Shown: positions 43,824 to 53,498 of the stretch, piece after piece
Layout: the number at the start of each line of letters is the position of its first letter
How positions within the stretch are numbered: the stretch's first letter is position 1
Source of the DNA: JAEUJM01 sp041918615
GTDB lineage: Bacteria; Actinomycetota; Acidimicrobiia; Acidimicrobiales; DATDAH01
Assembly (NCBI GenBank): GCA_041918615.1
Contig: JAYRVH010000068.1
Span: forward strand, 1-64,000
Reading direction: 5' to 3'
DNA: 64,000 bases
The notes under the pieces: generated by a model
What the model was told of the DNA's origin: nothing
The model's input: the letters and a program-made list of their open reading frames with translations, nothing else
Database searches by the model: none
Program-made: the position numbers and the translations under genes

Positions 43824-45154
43824 GCGCCGAACGCGGCCCGACCAAGGCGGGCCAAAGGGGCAAGGTGGTGATCGTCGGTGCGGGATTCGGTGGCCTGGCC
43901 ACTGCCCGGGGCCTGGCCGATGCCGCCGTCGACGTCACCATCGTCGATCGCCACAACTTCCACACGTTCCAGCCGCTGCTCTATCAAGTGGCCACCGCCG
44001 GCCTGAACCCGGCCGACGTGGCCTACCCGGTGCGGGGCATCTTCCAGCAGCAACAGGACGTTTCGTTCCGCCATGCCGAAGTGGCCGGGGTCGACTGGCG
44101 TCAGCGTCATGTCGTCTTCGCCGACGGCACCGACCTCGCCTTCGACCACCTGGTCATCGCCGCCGGTGCCACCACCAACTTCTTCGGGGTGATCGGGGCG
44201 GAGGAGCACGCCTATCCGCTCTACTCGCTGGCCGAGGCCGCGCAGTTGCGCAACCATGTCCTGGCCTGTTTCGAGGCGGCCGACCGCAACCCCCACCTCA
44301 TCGACGAGGGTGCGCTCACGTTCGTGGTGGTGGGTGGCGGCCCGACGGGGGTCGAGGTGGCAGGCGCGCTCAGCGAGCTCATCAGCCACGTGCTCAGCAA
44401 GGATTTCCAGCGTCTCGCTGTCGCCCGCGCCCGGGTGCTGCTCATCGAGCGGGAGGATCACCTGCTGCCGCCGTTCCACCCGAAGTCCCAGTACTACTCC
44501 CGCCAGACGCTGGTGTCGCGAGGGGTGGAGGTGCGGCTCGGCGAGTCGGTCGAGCGCATCTCGGCGACCCGGGTCCATCTCGGGTCGGGCGAGGTGTTGC
44601 CGGCCCACACCCTCATCTGGGCGGCCGGCATCCAGGCCAACCCCCTGGCTACCGCCCTCGGGGTCGAACAGGCCCGCGGCGGGTGCATCGTCGTCGGCCC
44701 CGATCTGATGGTGAAGGGCCACGACAACGTCTTCGCCATCGGTGATGTCGCCCACATCGAGAGTGGCCGACTGCGCACCCAGGTCCTGCCGCAACTGGCG
44801 CCGGTGGCGGTGCAGTCGGGCAACCACGTGGCCCGTCAGATCCGACGGATCGAGGCCGGTCGCCCCACCCGCACCTTCCACTACCTGGACAAGGGCACGA
44901 TGGCCACGGTCGGTCGACGAGCGGCGGTGGCGGAGCTGCCGCTGCGCATCCGCCTGCACGGCTCGCCGGCGTGGATGGCCTGGCTGGGGCTCCACCTGCT
45001 CACGCTGGTGGGCTTTCGCAACCGGGTGTCGGTCTTCCTCAACTGGGCCTGGAGCTACCTCACCTGGGACCGCGGTCCCCGCCTCATCTTCAGCCCCCTG
45101 CCCGACGAGGACGCCACGCTGGCCCCGTCGTCCGTCGAGGAGGAGCTCGGATGA
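43820..45154 (+). CDS. ndh: Type II NADH dehydrogenase (NDH-2)
   Basis: 444 residues. The FAD motif is VVIVGAGFGGLATARGL, then HNFHTFQPLLYQVATAGLNP (an NDH-2 hallmark). The NADH motif is VVVGGGPTGVEVAGAL and the second FAD motif is VFAIGDVAHIESG. The C-terminal amphipathic and aromatic region (AWMAWLGLHLLTLVGF) binds the membrane. It passes electrons from NADH to quinone without pumping protons. The start is the GTG in the GTGA overlap with the Nei gene; the upstream in-frame ATG at 43778 would lie inside that gene. Confidence 0.93.
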   Translation: MSAERGPTKAGQRGKVVIVGAGFGGLATARGLADAAVDVTIVDRHNFHTFQPLLYQVATAGLNPADVAYPVRGIFQQQQDVSFRHAEVAGVDWRQRHVVFADGTDLAFDHLVIAAGATTNFFGVIGAEEHAYPLYSLAEAAQLRNHVLACFEAADRNPHLIDEGALTFVVVGGGPTGVEVAGALSELISHVLSKDFQRLAVARARVLLIEREDHLLPPFHPKSQYYSRQTLVSRGVEVRLGESVERISATRVHLGSGEVLPAHTLIWAAGIQANPLATALGVEQARGGCIVVGPDLMVKGHDNVFAIGDVAHIESGRLRTQVLPQLAPVAVQSGNHVARQIRRIEAGRPTRTFHYLDKGTMATVGRRAAVAELPLRIRLHGSPAWMAWLGLHLLTLVGFRNRVSVFLNWAWSYLTWDRGPRLIFSPLPDEDATLAPSSVEEELG

Positions 45155-45582
45155 CGGCCGCGACCGCGGGCTATTCGGGCACCCCGCTGGCGAAGAAGCT
45201 GGGCATCAAGGAGGGCCACGCGGTGGCGCTGTTGGGCGCCCCCGACGGGTTCGAGGCCACGCTCGAGCCCATCCCCGATGGCGTGACCTTCCGCCGCAGG
45301 GCCCAAGGCACCAACGACGTGATCGTCGCGTTCTACACGAAGCGGTCCGACTTCGAGGGCCGCCTCGACACGGTGTTGCGGGCCATGGACGTCGACGGCG
45401 GCCTGTGGGTGGCGTGGCCCAAGAAGGCGTCGAAGGTGCCCACCGACATCACCGAGGACACCGTCCGGGAGGTCTGCCTGCCCCTCGGCCTGGTCGACAA
45501 CAAGGTCTGCGCCATCGACGACATCTGGGCGGGCCTGCGGGTCGTGTGGCGCAAAGAGCTCCGCGCCGCCAAACGCCCCTGA
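45151..45582 (+). CDS. DUF3052 family protein
   Basis: 143 residues. GYSGTPLAKKLGIKEGHAVA and LWVAWPKKASKVPTDITED are the recognisable family blocks, with VRVVWRKEL-like ending (LRVVWRKELRAAKRP). This small family is common in actinomycetes and has no established function. The ATG overlaps the ndh stop in ATGA. It is the last gene of the lhr operon and is followed by a strong hairpin. Confidence 0.88.
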   Translation: MTAATAGYSGTPLAKKLGIKEGHAVALLGAPDGFEATLEPIPDGVTFRRRAQGTNDVIVAFYTKRSDFEGRLDTVLRAMDVDGGLWVAWPKKASKVPTDITEDTVREVCLPLGLVDNKVCAIDDIWAGLRVVWRKELRAAKRP

Positions 45583-45603
45583 TCCACGCCGGGAAACCCC
45601 GCC

Positions 45604-45654
45604 CGAACTGGCGCCTGATTCTGCGCACGGGCCACCGAATCGGGCGCCAGTTCG
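45604..45654. terminator. Hairpin at end of lhr operon
   Basis: Arms 45604-45620 and 45638-45654 pair at 17 of 17 positions if one G-U is allowed, around a 17-base loop. It lies between convergent stops. There is no T-run. Its right arm closely matches a hairpin inside lhr. Confidence 0.7.
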
Positions 45655-45666
45655 CAGAACCTCGGT

Positions 45667-46332
45667 TCAGGCCGAGCGGGGGATGTCGGCCAGCGCGCGG
45701 ACCCTCTCGGCGTGGCGCTGGAGCTTGGCCACGGCGTATCCGGTGTGCAGGTTGACGAGTCGGGCCGTCACCTGGTGTCGGCGGGCGATGTCATCGGGGG
45801 TCTCCCCCCTCGTCAGGCTTTCGAGCACTTCACGCTCGGTTGCCGTGAGCGGTGAGGACATCCCGTACGGGTGGCTGCCGTCGGCGGCGTAGGCGTCGAC
45901 GTCGTGCAGCACCCTCGCCGCCACCATCGGCGGGACCAGGTACTCACCCCTCGACGCGCCGCGAACGGCGGCGCCGCAGAGCTCGACGGCCTGGGCCCGC
46001 TGGAGGCATCCGGCCGCCCCGTGCTTGATGGCCTCGTAGGCCTTCTCCACGTCCTCGGGCCCCGCCAGCAAGATGAGCTCGACGGCCGGGGCCTGCTCGT
46101 GGAGGCGGTGGCACGCCTCGAGGGCGCCCGCGTGGGGCAGCTTGGTGTCGAGTATCACCGCATCGGGCAGCAGTTCGAGGACGCGGTCGATGGCGTGGGT
46201 GGTGCTCCCGGTCGACTCGAGCACGGTGATGCCCGGCTCGGACTGGAGTCGGGCCGCGATCTGGTTGCGCCGATCGTCGTCGGTGTCGGCCACCATCGCG
46301 GTGATCTCGGGGAGCGCCGCCACTGCGCACAT
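45667..46332 (-). CDS. Receiver-like/LuxR-type regulator (degenerate receiver)
   Basis: 221 residues. The receiver-like part has an acidic pocket (MVADTDDD) and a candidate phospho-Asp (AVILDTKLP). The conserved Lys of GAAGYLLK-type ends is replaced (GAAGCLQRA), and no Thr/Ser switch residue is clear (LILLAGPED). The C-terminal helix-turn-helix begins SPLTATEREVLESLTRGETP. Activation may not need phosphorylation. No sensor kinase is adjacent. Targets are unknown. Confidence 0.75.
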   Translation of the reverse strand: MCAVAALPEITAMVADTDDDRRNQIAARLQSEPGITVLESTGSTTHAIDRVLELLPDAVILDTKLPHAGALEACHRLHEQAPAVELILLAGPEDVEKAYEAIKHGAAGCLQRAQAVELCGAAVRGASRGEYLVPPMVAARVLHDVDAYAADGSHPYGMSSPLTATEREVLESLTRGETPDDIARRHQVTARLVNLHTGYAVAKLQRHAERVRALADIPRSA

Positions 46333-46402
46333 GGCACGGGGTATCGGCCTGCGGTGACCGCCGCTTGAGCGCTCAACCCGGCGGCGTCAGCCGATGAAGC
46401 CG

Positions 46403-48961
46403 CTATTCGGTGGCGATGGCGGCCAGGATGTCGAGCTTGGCGGCCCGGCGTGCCGGCCACGCCGCCATGAGGACACCGAGCCCGGCCGCGATCACGGTGA
46501 GCAACAGGAGTTGGCCGAACGGCAGCCGGAAGGTGTTGAAGCCCTGGCTCTCGAGCACGGTGATGAGCGAGAACGAGAACACGATGCCGAGCACGAGGCC
46601 GAGGGCGGTGCCGAGCAGGGCGATGATGACCGCCTCCCACCGGATCGACGTCCGCACCTGGCGCCGTGACATGCCGACGGCCCGCATGAGGCCGAGCTCA
46701 CGGGTGCGCTCGTAGATCGACAGGCCGAGGGTGTTGACGATGCCGACGAAGGCGATGATGACCGCCAGGCCGAGGAGTACGTAGATCAAGGCGAGGAACT
46801 GGTTGATCTGTGCGGCCTGGTTCGCCTTGAGCTCACCCTGGTCCTGCACCTTGGCCAGGGGGTAGTCGTCGGTGACCGATTCGATGGCCACGCGTCCGTC
46901 GGCGGGGCTCACCCCCTCGGCGAGACTGACGATCACCTCGTTGTCGTACTGGTCCTCGAAGTTGGCCTCGTAAGCGGGCAGGCCGAAGAGGTAGTCGATG
47001 GGGAAGTTGACGTTGATGGCGTCGGGTCGCTCGTAGAGCATGACGATGTCGAAGGACTGCGGCTCGTTGCCGACGGCATCCTTGGCGAACCGCACCGGGA
47101 GGGTGTCGCCCAGGCCGAGGCCCCACTCCTCGGCCTGATCGACGCTGAGGGCGATGGCGTCCTCGTCGAGTGCGTTCGGGTCGCCCTGGATCTCGCCCAC
47201 GTCGACGACGTCGAACATGACGGCCGGGTCGATGCCGCCCACCTGTTCGGCGCCGAAGGCGATCTGGGCCTGGCCGAGGCGGACGCCGGCGGCTGCATCC
47301 ACCTCGGGCAGCGCGTTCAGCTCGTCGGCCATGGTCACCGGCAGGCCGCCCTGACCGAAGGTCTGCGAGTCGACCAGGAAGTCGCCGTTGAAGTTCTGGT
47401 TGATGGACTGGTCGACCGAGGCCTTCGCCGAGTCGGCGAAGATCGTGATGAACCCGATGAGGGTGACCGCGATCATCAGGGCCGCGGCGGTGGAGGCGGT
47501 GCGCTTGGGGTTGCGGACGGCGTTCTCGCGTGCGAGCACCCCGGTGATGCCCTTGAGGCGGGGGATGGGCCACGCAAGGAAGCGGCTCATGGGCCCGGCG
47601 ATGACCGGGCCGAGCACGGTGACGGTGAGGAAGAGCCCCAGCACGCCGAAGCCGACCAGCTTGGCGTCGTCGTCGGCGAGGCCCTTGGCCAGCAGGAGCC
47701 CACCGAGGATCGCGAGCACGAGTCCCGCGATGCGGCGCCCCCGCGACCCGGCCGAGGTGTCGTGGGCGACGTCGCGCAGCGCGGCGATGGGCGGGATCTT
47801 GCCGGCCCTGCGGGCGGGGAAGAACGCGGCCGCCACGGTGATCACCGTGCCGACGATCATCGAGATGACGATGGTGAACGGCTTGACCACGGCGCCGCTG
47901 GCGGGCAGGTCGAGGCCCAGGCTGGCGAAGGCGGCCTTGAGGCCGAAGGCCAGGCCGATGCCCGCCACCACTCCCGCGGCCGAGGCGAAGAGGCCCACGA
48001 TGACGGCTTCGAACATCACCGACGCGAGGACCTGGCGCGTGCCGGCGCCGACGGCCCGCAGCAGGGCGAGCTCGCGTCCGCGCTGCACGACGATGATCGA
48101 GAAGGTGTTGTAGATGATGAACGAGCCCACGAAGAGCGCGATGCCGGCGAAGACCAACAGGAACGTGGTGATGAAGCCGAGGGACGCACCGATGTCGTCC
48201 TTGTTCTCGGCGGTGATGGCATCGCCGCTGAGGGCCTCGGTCCCCGGCGGAAGTGCGGCAGTGAGGTCGGCGACCAGCTGGTCCTGGCTGACGCCGTCGG
48301 CCGCGACGATCGCGATCTGCTCGAACTTGCCCGGTTTGCCCACGAGCTCCTGGGCGACGTCGGTCTCGAACAGGACGATGGCGGCGCCGGCCAGGCTGTT
48401 CGACTCGCCGAACGTCGCGACGCCGCTGATCTCGTAGTCGGTGGAGCCCGCCTGGGTCAGAACCCGGATGGGGTCGCCCACCGCGAAGTCGTTGGCCTCC
48501 GCGGTGCCCTTGTCGATCACGACCTGGTCGCCGACCGGCGCGGCGCCGTCCACGAGGGTGAACTGGTTGAGCTCGGGGGTGTCGCTCCAGTTGAAGGCGA
48601 AGGTGGGTGGGCCCTGGACGTTGCCGATGAGCTCGCCGTCCTGGTCCGCCAGCGCGGCGACGCCGGCCACCTGCCCCTCGGCGGCGGCAACCGACGGGAG
48701 GGTCTCGACCAGGTCGAGGTCTTCCTGGGTGACCCGCCCGCGCTGGCTCTGGCCGAAATCGCCCTCGAAGGTCTCCTGCTTGCGCACGACCGCGTCGGTG
48801 CCGGCGTTCACCTCGGTGAAGAGCTGGTCGAACACCGAGCGGATGGTGTCGGTGAGCACCAGGCTGCCGGCCATGAAGGCCACACCCAGTACGACGGCGA
48901 GCGCGGTGAGGGCCAGGCGGAGCTTGTGCGCGAGGAGGCCCTTGACAGTGACGCGGAACAT
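46403..48961 (-). CDS. ABC transporter permease, FtsX/MacB type, duplicated
   Basis: 852 residues with about ten membrane helices. One N-terminal helix leads a large extracytoplasmic domain, and the layout is repeated in the second half. FtsX-type blocks are FIIYNTFSIIVVQRGRELAL and VNTLGLSIYERTRELGLMRA. It pairs with the ATPase gene, whose stop overlaps this ATG in ATGA. Such two-gene exporters move lipoproteins, lipids or peptides, or act mechanically on the envelope. The cargo is unknown. Confidence 0.9.
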   Translation of the reverse strand: MFRVTVKGLLAHKLRLALTALAVVLGVAFMAGSLVLTDTIRSVFDQLFTEVNAGTDAVVRKQETFEGDFGQSQRGRVTQEDLDLVETLPSVAAAEGQVAGVAALADQDGELIGNVQGPPTFAFNWSDTPELNQFTLVDGAAPVGDQVVIDKGTAEANDFAVGDPIRVLTQAGSTDYEISGVATFGESNSLAGAAIVLFETDVAQELVGKPGKFEQIAIVAADGVSQDQLVADLTAALPPGTEALSGDAITAENKDDIGASLGFITTFLLVFAGIALFVGSFIIYNTFSIIVVQRGRELALLRAVGAGTRQVLASVMFEAVIVGLFASAAGVVAGIGLAFGLKAAFASLGLDLPASGAVVKPFTIVISMIVGTVITVAAAFFPARRAGKIPPIAALRDVAHDTSAGSRGRRIAGLVLAILGGLLLAKGLADDDAKLVGFGVLGLFLTVTVLGPVIAGPMSRFLAWPIPRLKGITGVLARENAVRNPKRTASTAAALMIAVTLIGFITIFADSAKASVDQSINQNFNGDFLVDSQTFGQGGLPVTMADELNALPEVDAAAGVRLGQAQIAFGAEQVGGIDPAVMFDVVDVGEIQGDPNALDEDAIALSVDQAEEWGLGLGDTLPVRFAKDAVGNEPQSFDIVMLYERPDAINVNFPIDYLFGLPAYEANFEDQYDNEVIVSLAEGVSPADGRVAIESVTDDYPLAKVQDQGELKANQAAQINQFLALIYVLLGLAVIIAFVGIVNTLGLSIYERTRELGLMRAVGMSRRQVRTSIRWEAVIIALLGTALGLVLGIVFSFSLITVLESQGFNTFRLPFGQLLLLTVIAAGLGVLMAAWPARRAAKLDILAAIATE

Positions 48962-49716
48962 CAGTCGCCCAGGCTCTTGAGGCGGTCGAGCACCTTCTCG
49001 GCGGTGGGGTCGTCCATGTCGTGGACGATCTTGCCGTCGGCCAGGAACACGGCCCGGTCGGCGTAGCCGGCGGCGTTGGGGTCGTGGGTGACCATCACGA
49101 TGGTCTGGCCCAGTTCGCGCACGGCGCTCTGCATGAAGCCGAGGATCTCGGCCCCGGACCGCGAGTCGAGGTTGCCGGTGGGCTCGTCGGCGAAGATGAT
49201 CTCGGGTGCCCCGGCGAGGGCGCGGGCCACGGCCACCCGCTGCTGCTGGCCACCCGAGAGCTCGCTCGGCCGGTGCTTCAGGCGGTCGGCCAGCCTCACC
49301 GCAGCGACGACGCGGTCGAGCCGCTCCTGGTCGGGCTTGTGGCCGGCGAGGGCCATGGGCAGGGTGATGTTCTCGATGGCGGTGAGCGTGGGCACCAGGT
49401 TGAACGCCTGGAAGACGAACCCGATCTTGTCCCGGCGCAATGCGGTGAGTTCCTTCTCCTTCAGCGTGCCGAGGTCGACGTCGCCGATGAGGACCCGCCC
49501 CGAGGTGAGCAGGTCGAGGCCGGCCATGCAGTGCATGAGGGTGGACTTGCCCGAGCCCGAGGGGCCCATGATGGCGGTGAACCGGCCCTTGGCCAGGTCG
49601 ATGTCCACGCCGTCGAGGGCACGGACCTCGGTGTCGCCGCTGCCGTACACCTTGGTCGCGCCGATGGCGCGCGCTGCCACGGCGGTGGTCGGGGGAGCGG
49701 TTTCGGTCATGGCCAC
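48961..49716 (-). CDS. ABC transporter ATP-binding protein, LolD/MacB type
   Basis: 251 residues. Walker A is IMGPSGSGKSTLMHCMAGLD, the Q-loop is in GFVFQAFNLVPT, the signature is ELSGGQQQRVAVARAL, Walker B is IIFADEPTGNLDS, and the H-loop is in MVTHDPNAA. It powers the FtsX-type permease encoded next. GTG 49716 has GGAGGA about six bases upstream on the minus strand; ATG 49710 is possible. Confidence 0.93.
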   Translation of the reverse strand: MAMTETAPPTTAVAARAIGATKVYGSGDTEVRALDGVDIDLAKGRFTAIMGPSGSGKSTLMHCMAGLDLLTSGRVLIGDVDLGTLKEKELTALRRDKIGFVFQAFNLVPTLTAIENITLPMALAGHKPDQERLDRVVAAVRLADRLKHRPSELSGGQQQRVAVARALAGAPEIIFADEPTGNLDSRSGAEILGFMQSAVRELGQTIVMVTHDPNAAGYADRAVFLADGKIVHDMDDPTAEKVLDRLKSLGD

Positions 49717-49847
49717 GGGGGGTCCTCCACGAGATGGTGTCGGGTAACGCTAACGGGCCGGTGCCGCCGTTCGGCGGTCCCATCGTGCGATCGACCGGCG
49801 TGCCCGTCGGAGACGAATCGGGTGGGCGGGCACGGGGGCATCCACCG

Positions 49848-49853
49848 TAGGCT
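49848..49853 (+). promoter_or_regulatory. Leaderless-type -10 element for cyclase gene
   Basis: TAGGCT followed by exactly six bases and the ATG at 49860. There is no ribosome binding site. Confidence 0.55.
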
Positions 49854-49859
49854 GAGGCG

Positions 49860-52800
49860 ATGACGTGCGGGTCGTGCGGCGCGGCCATACCCGACGGCGC
49901 ACGGTTCTGTCCTTCGTGTGGCCACGCCACGACGACGCCGAGCGACGAGCGACGGATCGCCACGGTCCTCTTCGCCGACCTCGTCGGCTTCACGTCGCTG
50001 TCCGAGTCCGCCGACCCCGAGCACATCAAGAACCTGGTCGACCGCTGCTTCGAGCGGTTGGTCGCCGAGATCGAGACGTTCGGCGGCAAGGTCGACAAGA
50101 TCGTCGGTGATGCCATCGTGGCGCTCTTCGGCGCCCCCGTCGCCCATGAGGACGATGCCGAGCGGGCCGTGCGCGCCGCGCTGCGCATGCAGGAGACCAT
50201 CGCCCTCCACGCCGCCGAGATCGGCGTCGACGTGCGCATGCGCATCGGGGTGAACACGGGCGAGGTGCTCGTCGGCGCGCTCCGCTCCGGCGGCGACTAC
50301 ACCGCCATGGGCGATGTGGTGAACACCGCGAGCCGGCTTCAGACCGCAGCCAGGCCGGGTCAGGTGCTGGTCGGCCCCGCCACCCACGCCGCCACGCACG
50401 GGGTGATCGGCTACGGCGACATGGTCCTGTTGCAGGCCAAGGGCCGTGGCGAGCCGGTGCCGTCCTGGGTGGCCACGGTCCCCCTGCTGCCGCCGGGCTC
50501 GCGCCCGCAGCGCCTCCGGGCGCCGCTGGTCGGCCGCGACCCCGAGTTGGCCATGCTCCGGGGTGCGGTCGATGCCGCGGTCGCCCACGGTCGGGCGCAG
50601 CTGATCCTGCTCGTCGGTGAGGCCGGGGTGGGCAAGAGCCGGCTGGCCGCGGAGGTCGCGGCGCTGGCCGAGTGCAACCACGAGGCCATCGTGCTCGAGG
50701 GCCGTTGCGTGCCCTACGGCGAGGCCAACGTGTGGTGGCCGGTGGCCGAGGCGCTGCGGCAGGCCCTGAGCCTGTCCACCGAGGCGCCGTTCAGCACGGC
50801 ATCCGACCACGCCGTCGACGTCGTCTCGCGCACACTCGACCTGCGGCCCGAGGACGACGAGGCCAGGCGCATCGTCGAGGGTGTCCTCTACCTTCTCGGC
50901 TACGAGGTGCCTCTGCGCGACATCGAGCCCCAGCGGGCCCGTGAGGAGGCCACCCGGTCGGTGCTCGCCCTGATCGAGGGGTACGCCCTCGACCACCCCG
51001 TGGTGATCGTGCTGTCCGATCTCCACTGGGCCGACCCCCTCGTGCTCGAGATGATCGACGACATGCTCGCCCGCCTCGGGCGTTTCCCCTATGTGGTCGT
51101 GGGCACCAGCCGCCCCGGCCTCGATGACCGGTGGGTGCCCCGGACGGGACGCCACAACACGGCGGTGCTCAACCTCGACCCCCTCGACCGCAAGTCGTCC
51201 GAGAAGCTGCTGGCCGTGCTGCTCGACGACCAGGCACCCGACGACGTGCGGTCGCTGCTGCTCGATCGCAGCGGTGGCAACCCGTTCTTCCTCGAAGAGC
51301 TCGTGTCGCTCCTCGACGAGACCGGCATGGTGGGCCAGGCGCCGAGCGCTGAGAGCGGCTTTCGCGATCTCCCTGACACGCTGCGCGGCCTCGTGGCCGC
51401 CCGACTCGACGCGCTGCCCCTGAACGAGCGCCAGACCCTGGTCAACGCCGCGGTCTGGGGTCGGCGGGGGCCCATCGAGGCGCTCGAGAAGATGCTCGAG
51501 AAGGATGACCCGTCCGGTGCGCTCGCCGCCCAGGCTCTGGAGGGGCTCGCCGCCAAAGAGGTGCTGCGGGTCGAGGGGCGTCGCTGGAGCTTCCACTCGG
51601 ACCTCGTCCGCGACGTCGCCTACGGCACGCTCACCAAGGCCGACCGGGCCCGCAAGCACGCGGGCATCGCCACGTACCTGGAAGAGCACCCGAGTGCCGC
51701 CCCCGACGAACGGGTGGTCGACATCGTCGCCTACCACTACGGCATCGCCGCAGGCATCGCCACCGAGATGGGAAATGTGGCCGATCTCCGCGCCGACATC
51801 GGCGATCGGGCACTGCATTGGGTCACCGAGGCCGCCCGCCGGGCCGACCGGGCCGACCTGCACCAGAGCGCCGCCCGCCTCTACGGCCAGGCGCTCGACC
51901 TTGCGGTTGCGCTGGACGACGAGGATGCGGCCACGGCGGCGCTGCTCGGGCGGGCCAATGCGCTCACCGAGCAGCGTGAGCTGGGCCCGGCGCGTGCCGA
52001 TGTGGGACGCGCCCTGGCCAGGGCCGACACGACGGGCGACCGGGCCACGCTCGCCAGCGCCCTGGTGGTGCTCGGCGACATCGAGTGGCGCGAGGGCGAT
52101 CACGGCGCGGCCTCGATCACGCTCGACCGGGCCGTCGGCGTCTTCCGCGACCTGGGCGACCGCCAGGGCCTGGCCAGGGCCCTGCGCAGCCGGGGCATGG
52201 CCGACCTGATGGTGGGTTCGCACGGCGACGCCCCCGAATCGCTCGAGGCCGCGCTCGCTGCCTCGAGCGAGGTGGGCGATGTCCGGGGCGAGGCGTGGGC
52301 CCTGCAGAACCTGGCGTGGATCGCCTTCGTGGACGGCGACGCCGGCCAGGCCGAACGCCGCCTCGAGCAGTCGATCGCCAAGTTCAAGGACATCGGCGAC
52401 CCGGGCGGGCTGAGCTGGGGGCACGGTCTGATGGCCTGGATCAAGTTCCGCCTCGGCGATGTCGACGCGGCGGAGGCATTGGTCGAACGGGTCCTGCCCG
52501 AGGCCCGTGAGCGTGGCGACCAGTGGGGCGAGGCCATGATGCTCGTGCTCCAGAGCGTGATGCGGCTGTGGGCGGGCCGCGCCCAGGAGGCTCGCGAGAT
52601 CAGCGCCGCGTCGGTCGCCATCTTCCGCGGGATCGAGGACGTGTTCGGCGAGGTCCAGGCGCTGGCTCCGCTCGGTCGGGCCCTGATCGCACTCGGCCAC
52701 GTCGACGAGGGCTTCTCGGTGCTCGAGAACATGCTGTCGGTTCGCGGGCTCACCGACGATCTCCGGTCACTGGGACTGACCGTGGTCGCCGGCGCCGCCA

Positions 52801-53387
52801 CCCATGTCGGCGAGCCGACCCGCCTGCCTCCCGAGCTCACCGGCGACCTGTCCCTGTTCGACCCCCAGGGCCTCGGTGGCGACGAGCGCATGGTGGCCCT
52901 CGGCCTCGCCGCGCTGCACCGCGGCGACGCACCGGCGGCGGTGGCGCTCATCGAGAAGGCCGACGCCACGGGGGGACGCCATCCCTACCCCCAGAGCGGG
53001 CTCGCGCTGGCGTTGGTGTCGGTCGGTCGGCTCGACGATGCCATCGAGGCCGCCGACGGCGTGGTGACGTCGCCCCAGTCCACCTACCTCGACCGTACGC
53101 AGGCCAGGGTGGCAAGGGCGCTGGCCTGTGCCCGCCGCTCCGACCGGGCGGGCGTCGACACGGCGGTGGCCGAGGCGCTCGCCGAGGTGGACGCCTCCGA
53201 CGACGTGGTCGCGCAGGCGCTGGTCCGACTGGGCGAGGCCGAGGCCCGCGCGTGGCTGGGCGACGACGTGGCGGCGCTGCGGGCCGATGTCGACGCCCGT
53301 CTCGATGCGCTGGCCATCACGGCCGTCGGCTGGCGAACCGCGTATTCCCTCGTTCCGCCTCCGGCGGAACGCCCTTCGGGCATCTGA
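49860..53387 (+). CDS. Class III adenylate/guanylate cyclase - AAA ATPase - TPR regulator
   Basis: 1175 residues. An N-terminal zinc ribbon (CGSCGAAIPDGARFCPSCG) is followed by a cyclase homology domain (about 30-185). Both metal Asp residues are visible (TVLFADLVGF, KIVGDAIVALFG), along with the transition-state region MGDVVNTASRL. A STAND-type AAA domain (P-loop VGEAGVGKSRL near 254, LVLSDLHWADP-like Walker B) comes next, then a long TPR-like helical C-terminus. Proteins of this layout couple nucleotide signalling to large-scale sensing. Whether it makes cAMP or cGMP is not certain. It is a single gene. Confidence 0.92.
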   Translation: MTCGSCGAAIPDGARFCPSCGHATTTPSDERRIATVLFADLVGFTSLSESADPEHIKNLVDRCFERLVAEIETFGGKVDKIVGDAIVALFGAPVAHEDDAERAVRAALRMQETIALHAAEIGVDVRMRIGVNTGEVLVGALRSGGDYTAMGDVVNTASRLQTAARPGQVLVGPATHAATHGVIGYGDMVLLQAKGRGEPVPSWVATVPLLPPGSRPQRLRAPLVGRDPELAMLRGAVDAAVAHGRAQLILLVGEAGVGKSRLAAEVAALAECNHEAIVLEGRCVPYGEANVWWPVAEALRQALSLSTEAPFSTASDHAVDVVSRTLDLRPEDDEARRIVEGVLYLLGYEVPLRDIEPQRAREEATRSVLALIEGYALDHPVVIVLSDLHWADPLVLEMIDDMLARLGRFPYVVVGTSRPGLDDRWVPRTGRHNTAVLNLDPLDRKSSEKLLAVLLDDQAPDDVRSLLLDRSGGNPFFLEELVSLLDETGMVGQAPSAESGFRDLPDTLRGLVAARLDALPLNERQTLVNAAVWGRRGPIEALEKMLEKDDPSGALAAQALEGLAAKEVLRVEGRRWSFHSDLVRDVAYGTLTKADRARKHAGIATYLEEHPSAAPDERVVDIVAYHYGIAAGIATEMGNVADLRADIGDRALHWVTEAARRADRADLHQSAARLYGQALDLAVALDDEDAATAALLGRANALTEQRELGPARADVGRALARADTTGDRATLASALVVLGDIEWREGDHGAASITLDRAVGVFRDLGDRQGLARALRSRGMADLMVGSHGDAPESLEAALAASSEVGDVRGEAWALQNLAWIAFVDGDAGQAERRLEQSIAKFKDIGDPGGLSWGHGLMAWIKFRLGDVDAAEALVERVLPEARERGDQWGEAMMLVLQSVMRLWAGRAQEAREISAASVAIFRGIEDVFGEVQALAPLGRALIALGHVDEGFSVLENMLSVRGLTDDLRSLGLTVVAGAATHVGEPTRLPPELTGDLSLFDPQGLGGDERMVALGLAALHRGDAPAAVALIEKADATGGRHPYPQSGLALALVSVGRLDDAIEAADGVVTSPQSTYLDRTQARVARALACARRSDRAGVDTAVAEALAEVDASDDVVAQALVRLGEAEARAWLGDDVAALRADVDARLDALAITAVGWRTAYSLVPPPAERPSGI

Positions 53388-53390
53388 CCC

Positions 53391-53430
53391 CCGTCGGCGG
53401 TGCTGCTCCGCCCGGCTGCGCAGCCTGAAG
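53391..53430. repeat. Dispersed GC-rich repeat, copy 4 (inverted)
   Basis: On the minus strand it reads TTCAGGCTGCGCAG, then GGGCGGAGCAGC and CGCCGAC, matching the first half of copy 2. It lies right after the cyclase stop. Confidence 0.45.
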
Positions 53431-53436
53431 AACGGA

Positions 53437-53466
53437 CGACGGTCGCGGTCAGAACCGCGACCGTCG
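53437..53466. terminator. Perfect 13-bp hairpin between convergent genes
   Basis: Arms 53437-53449 and 53454-53466 are perfectly complementary around the loop CAGA. It sits between the cyclase and peroxiredoxin stops and probably terminates both. Confidence 0.78.
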
Positions 53467-53498
53467 CTGGCCCGGGTTCGGCGCGGTGCGCCTGGCGC

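Noticed and set aside
48962..50257. Extension of the FtsX permease frame through the ATPase gene
   Set aside because: The ATPase gene occupies this strand in another frame with all ABC motifs; the ATGA overlap fixes the permease start at 48961.
49707..52700. 997-codon minus-strand frame opposite the cyclase gene
   Set aside because: Antisense shadow; the plus strand carries complete cyclase and AAA motifs.
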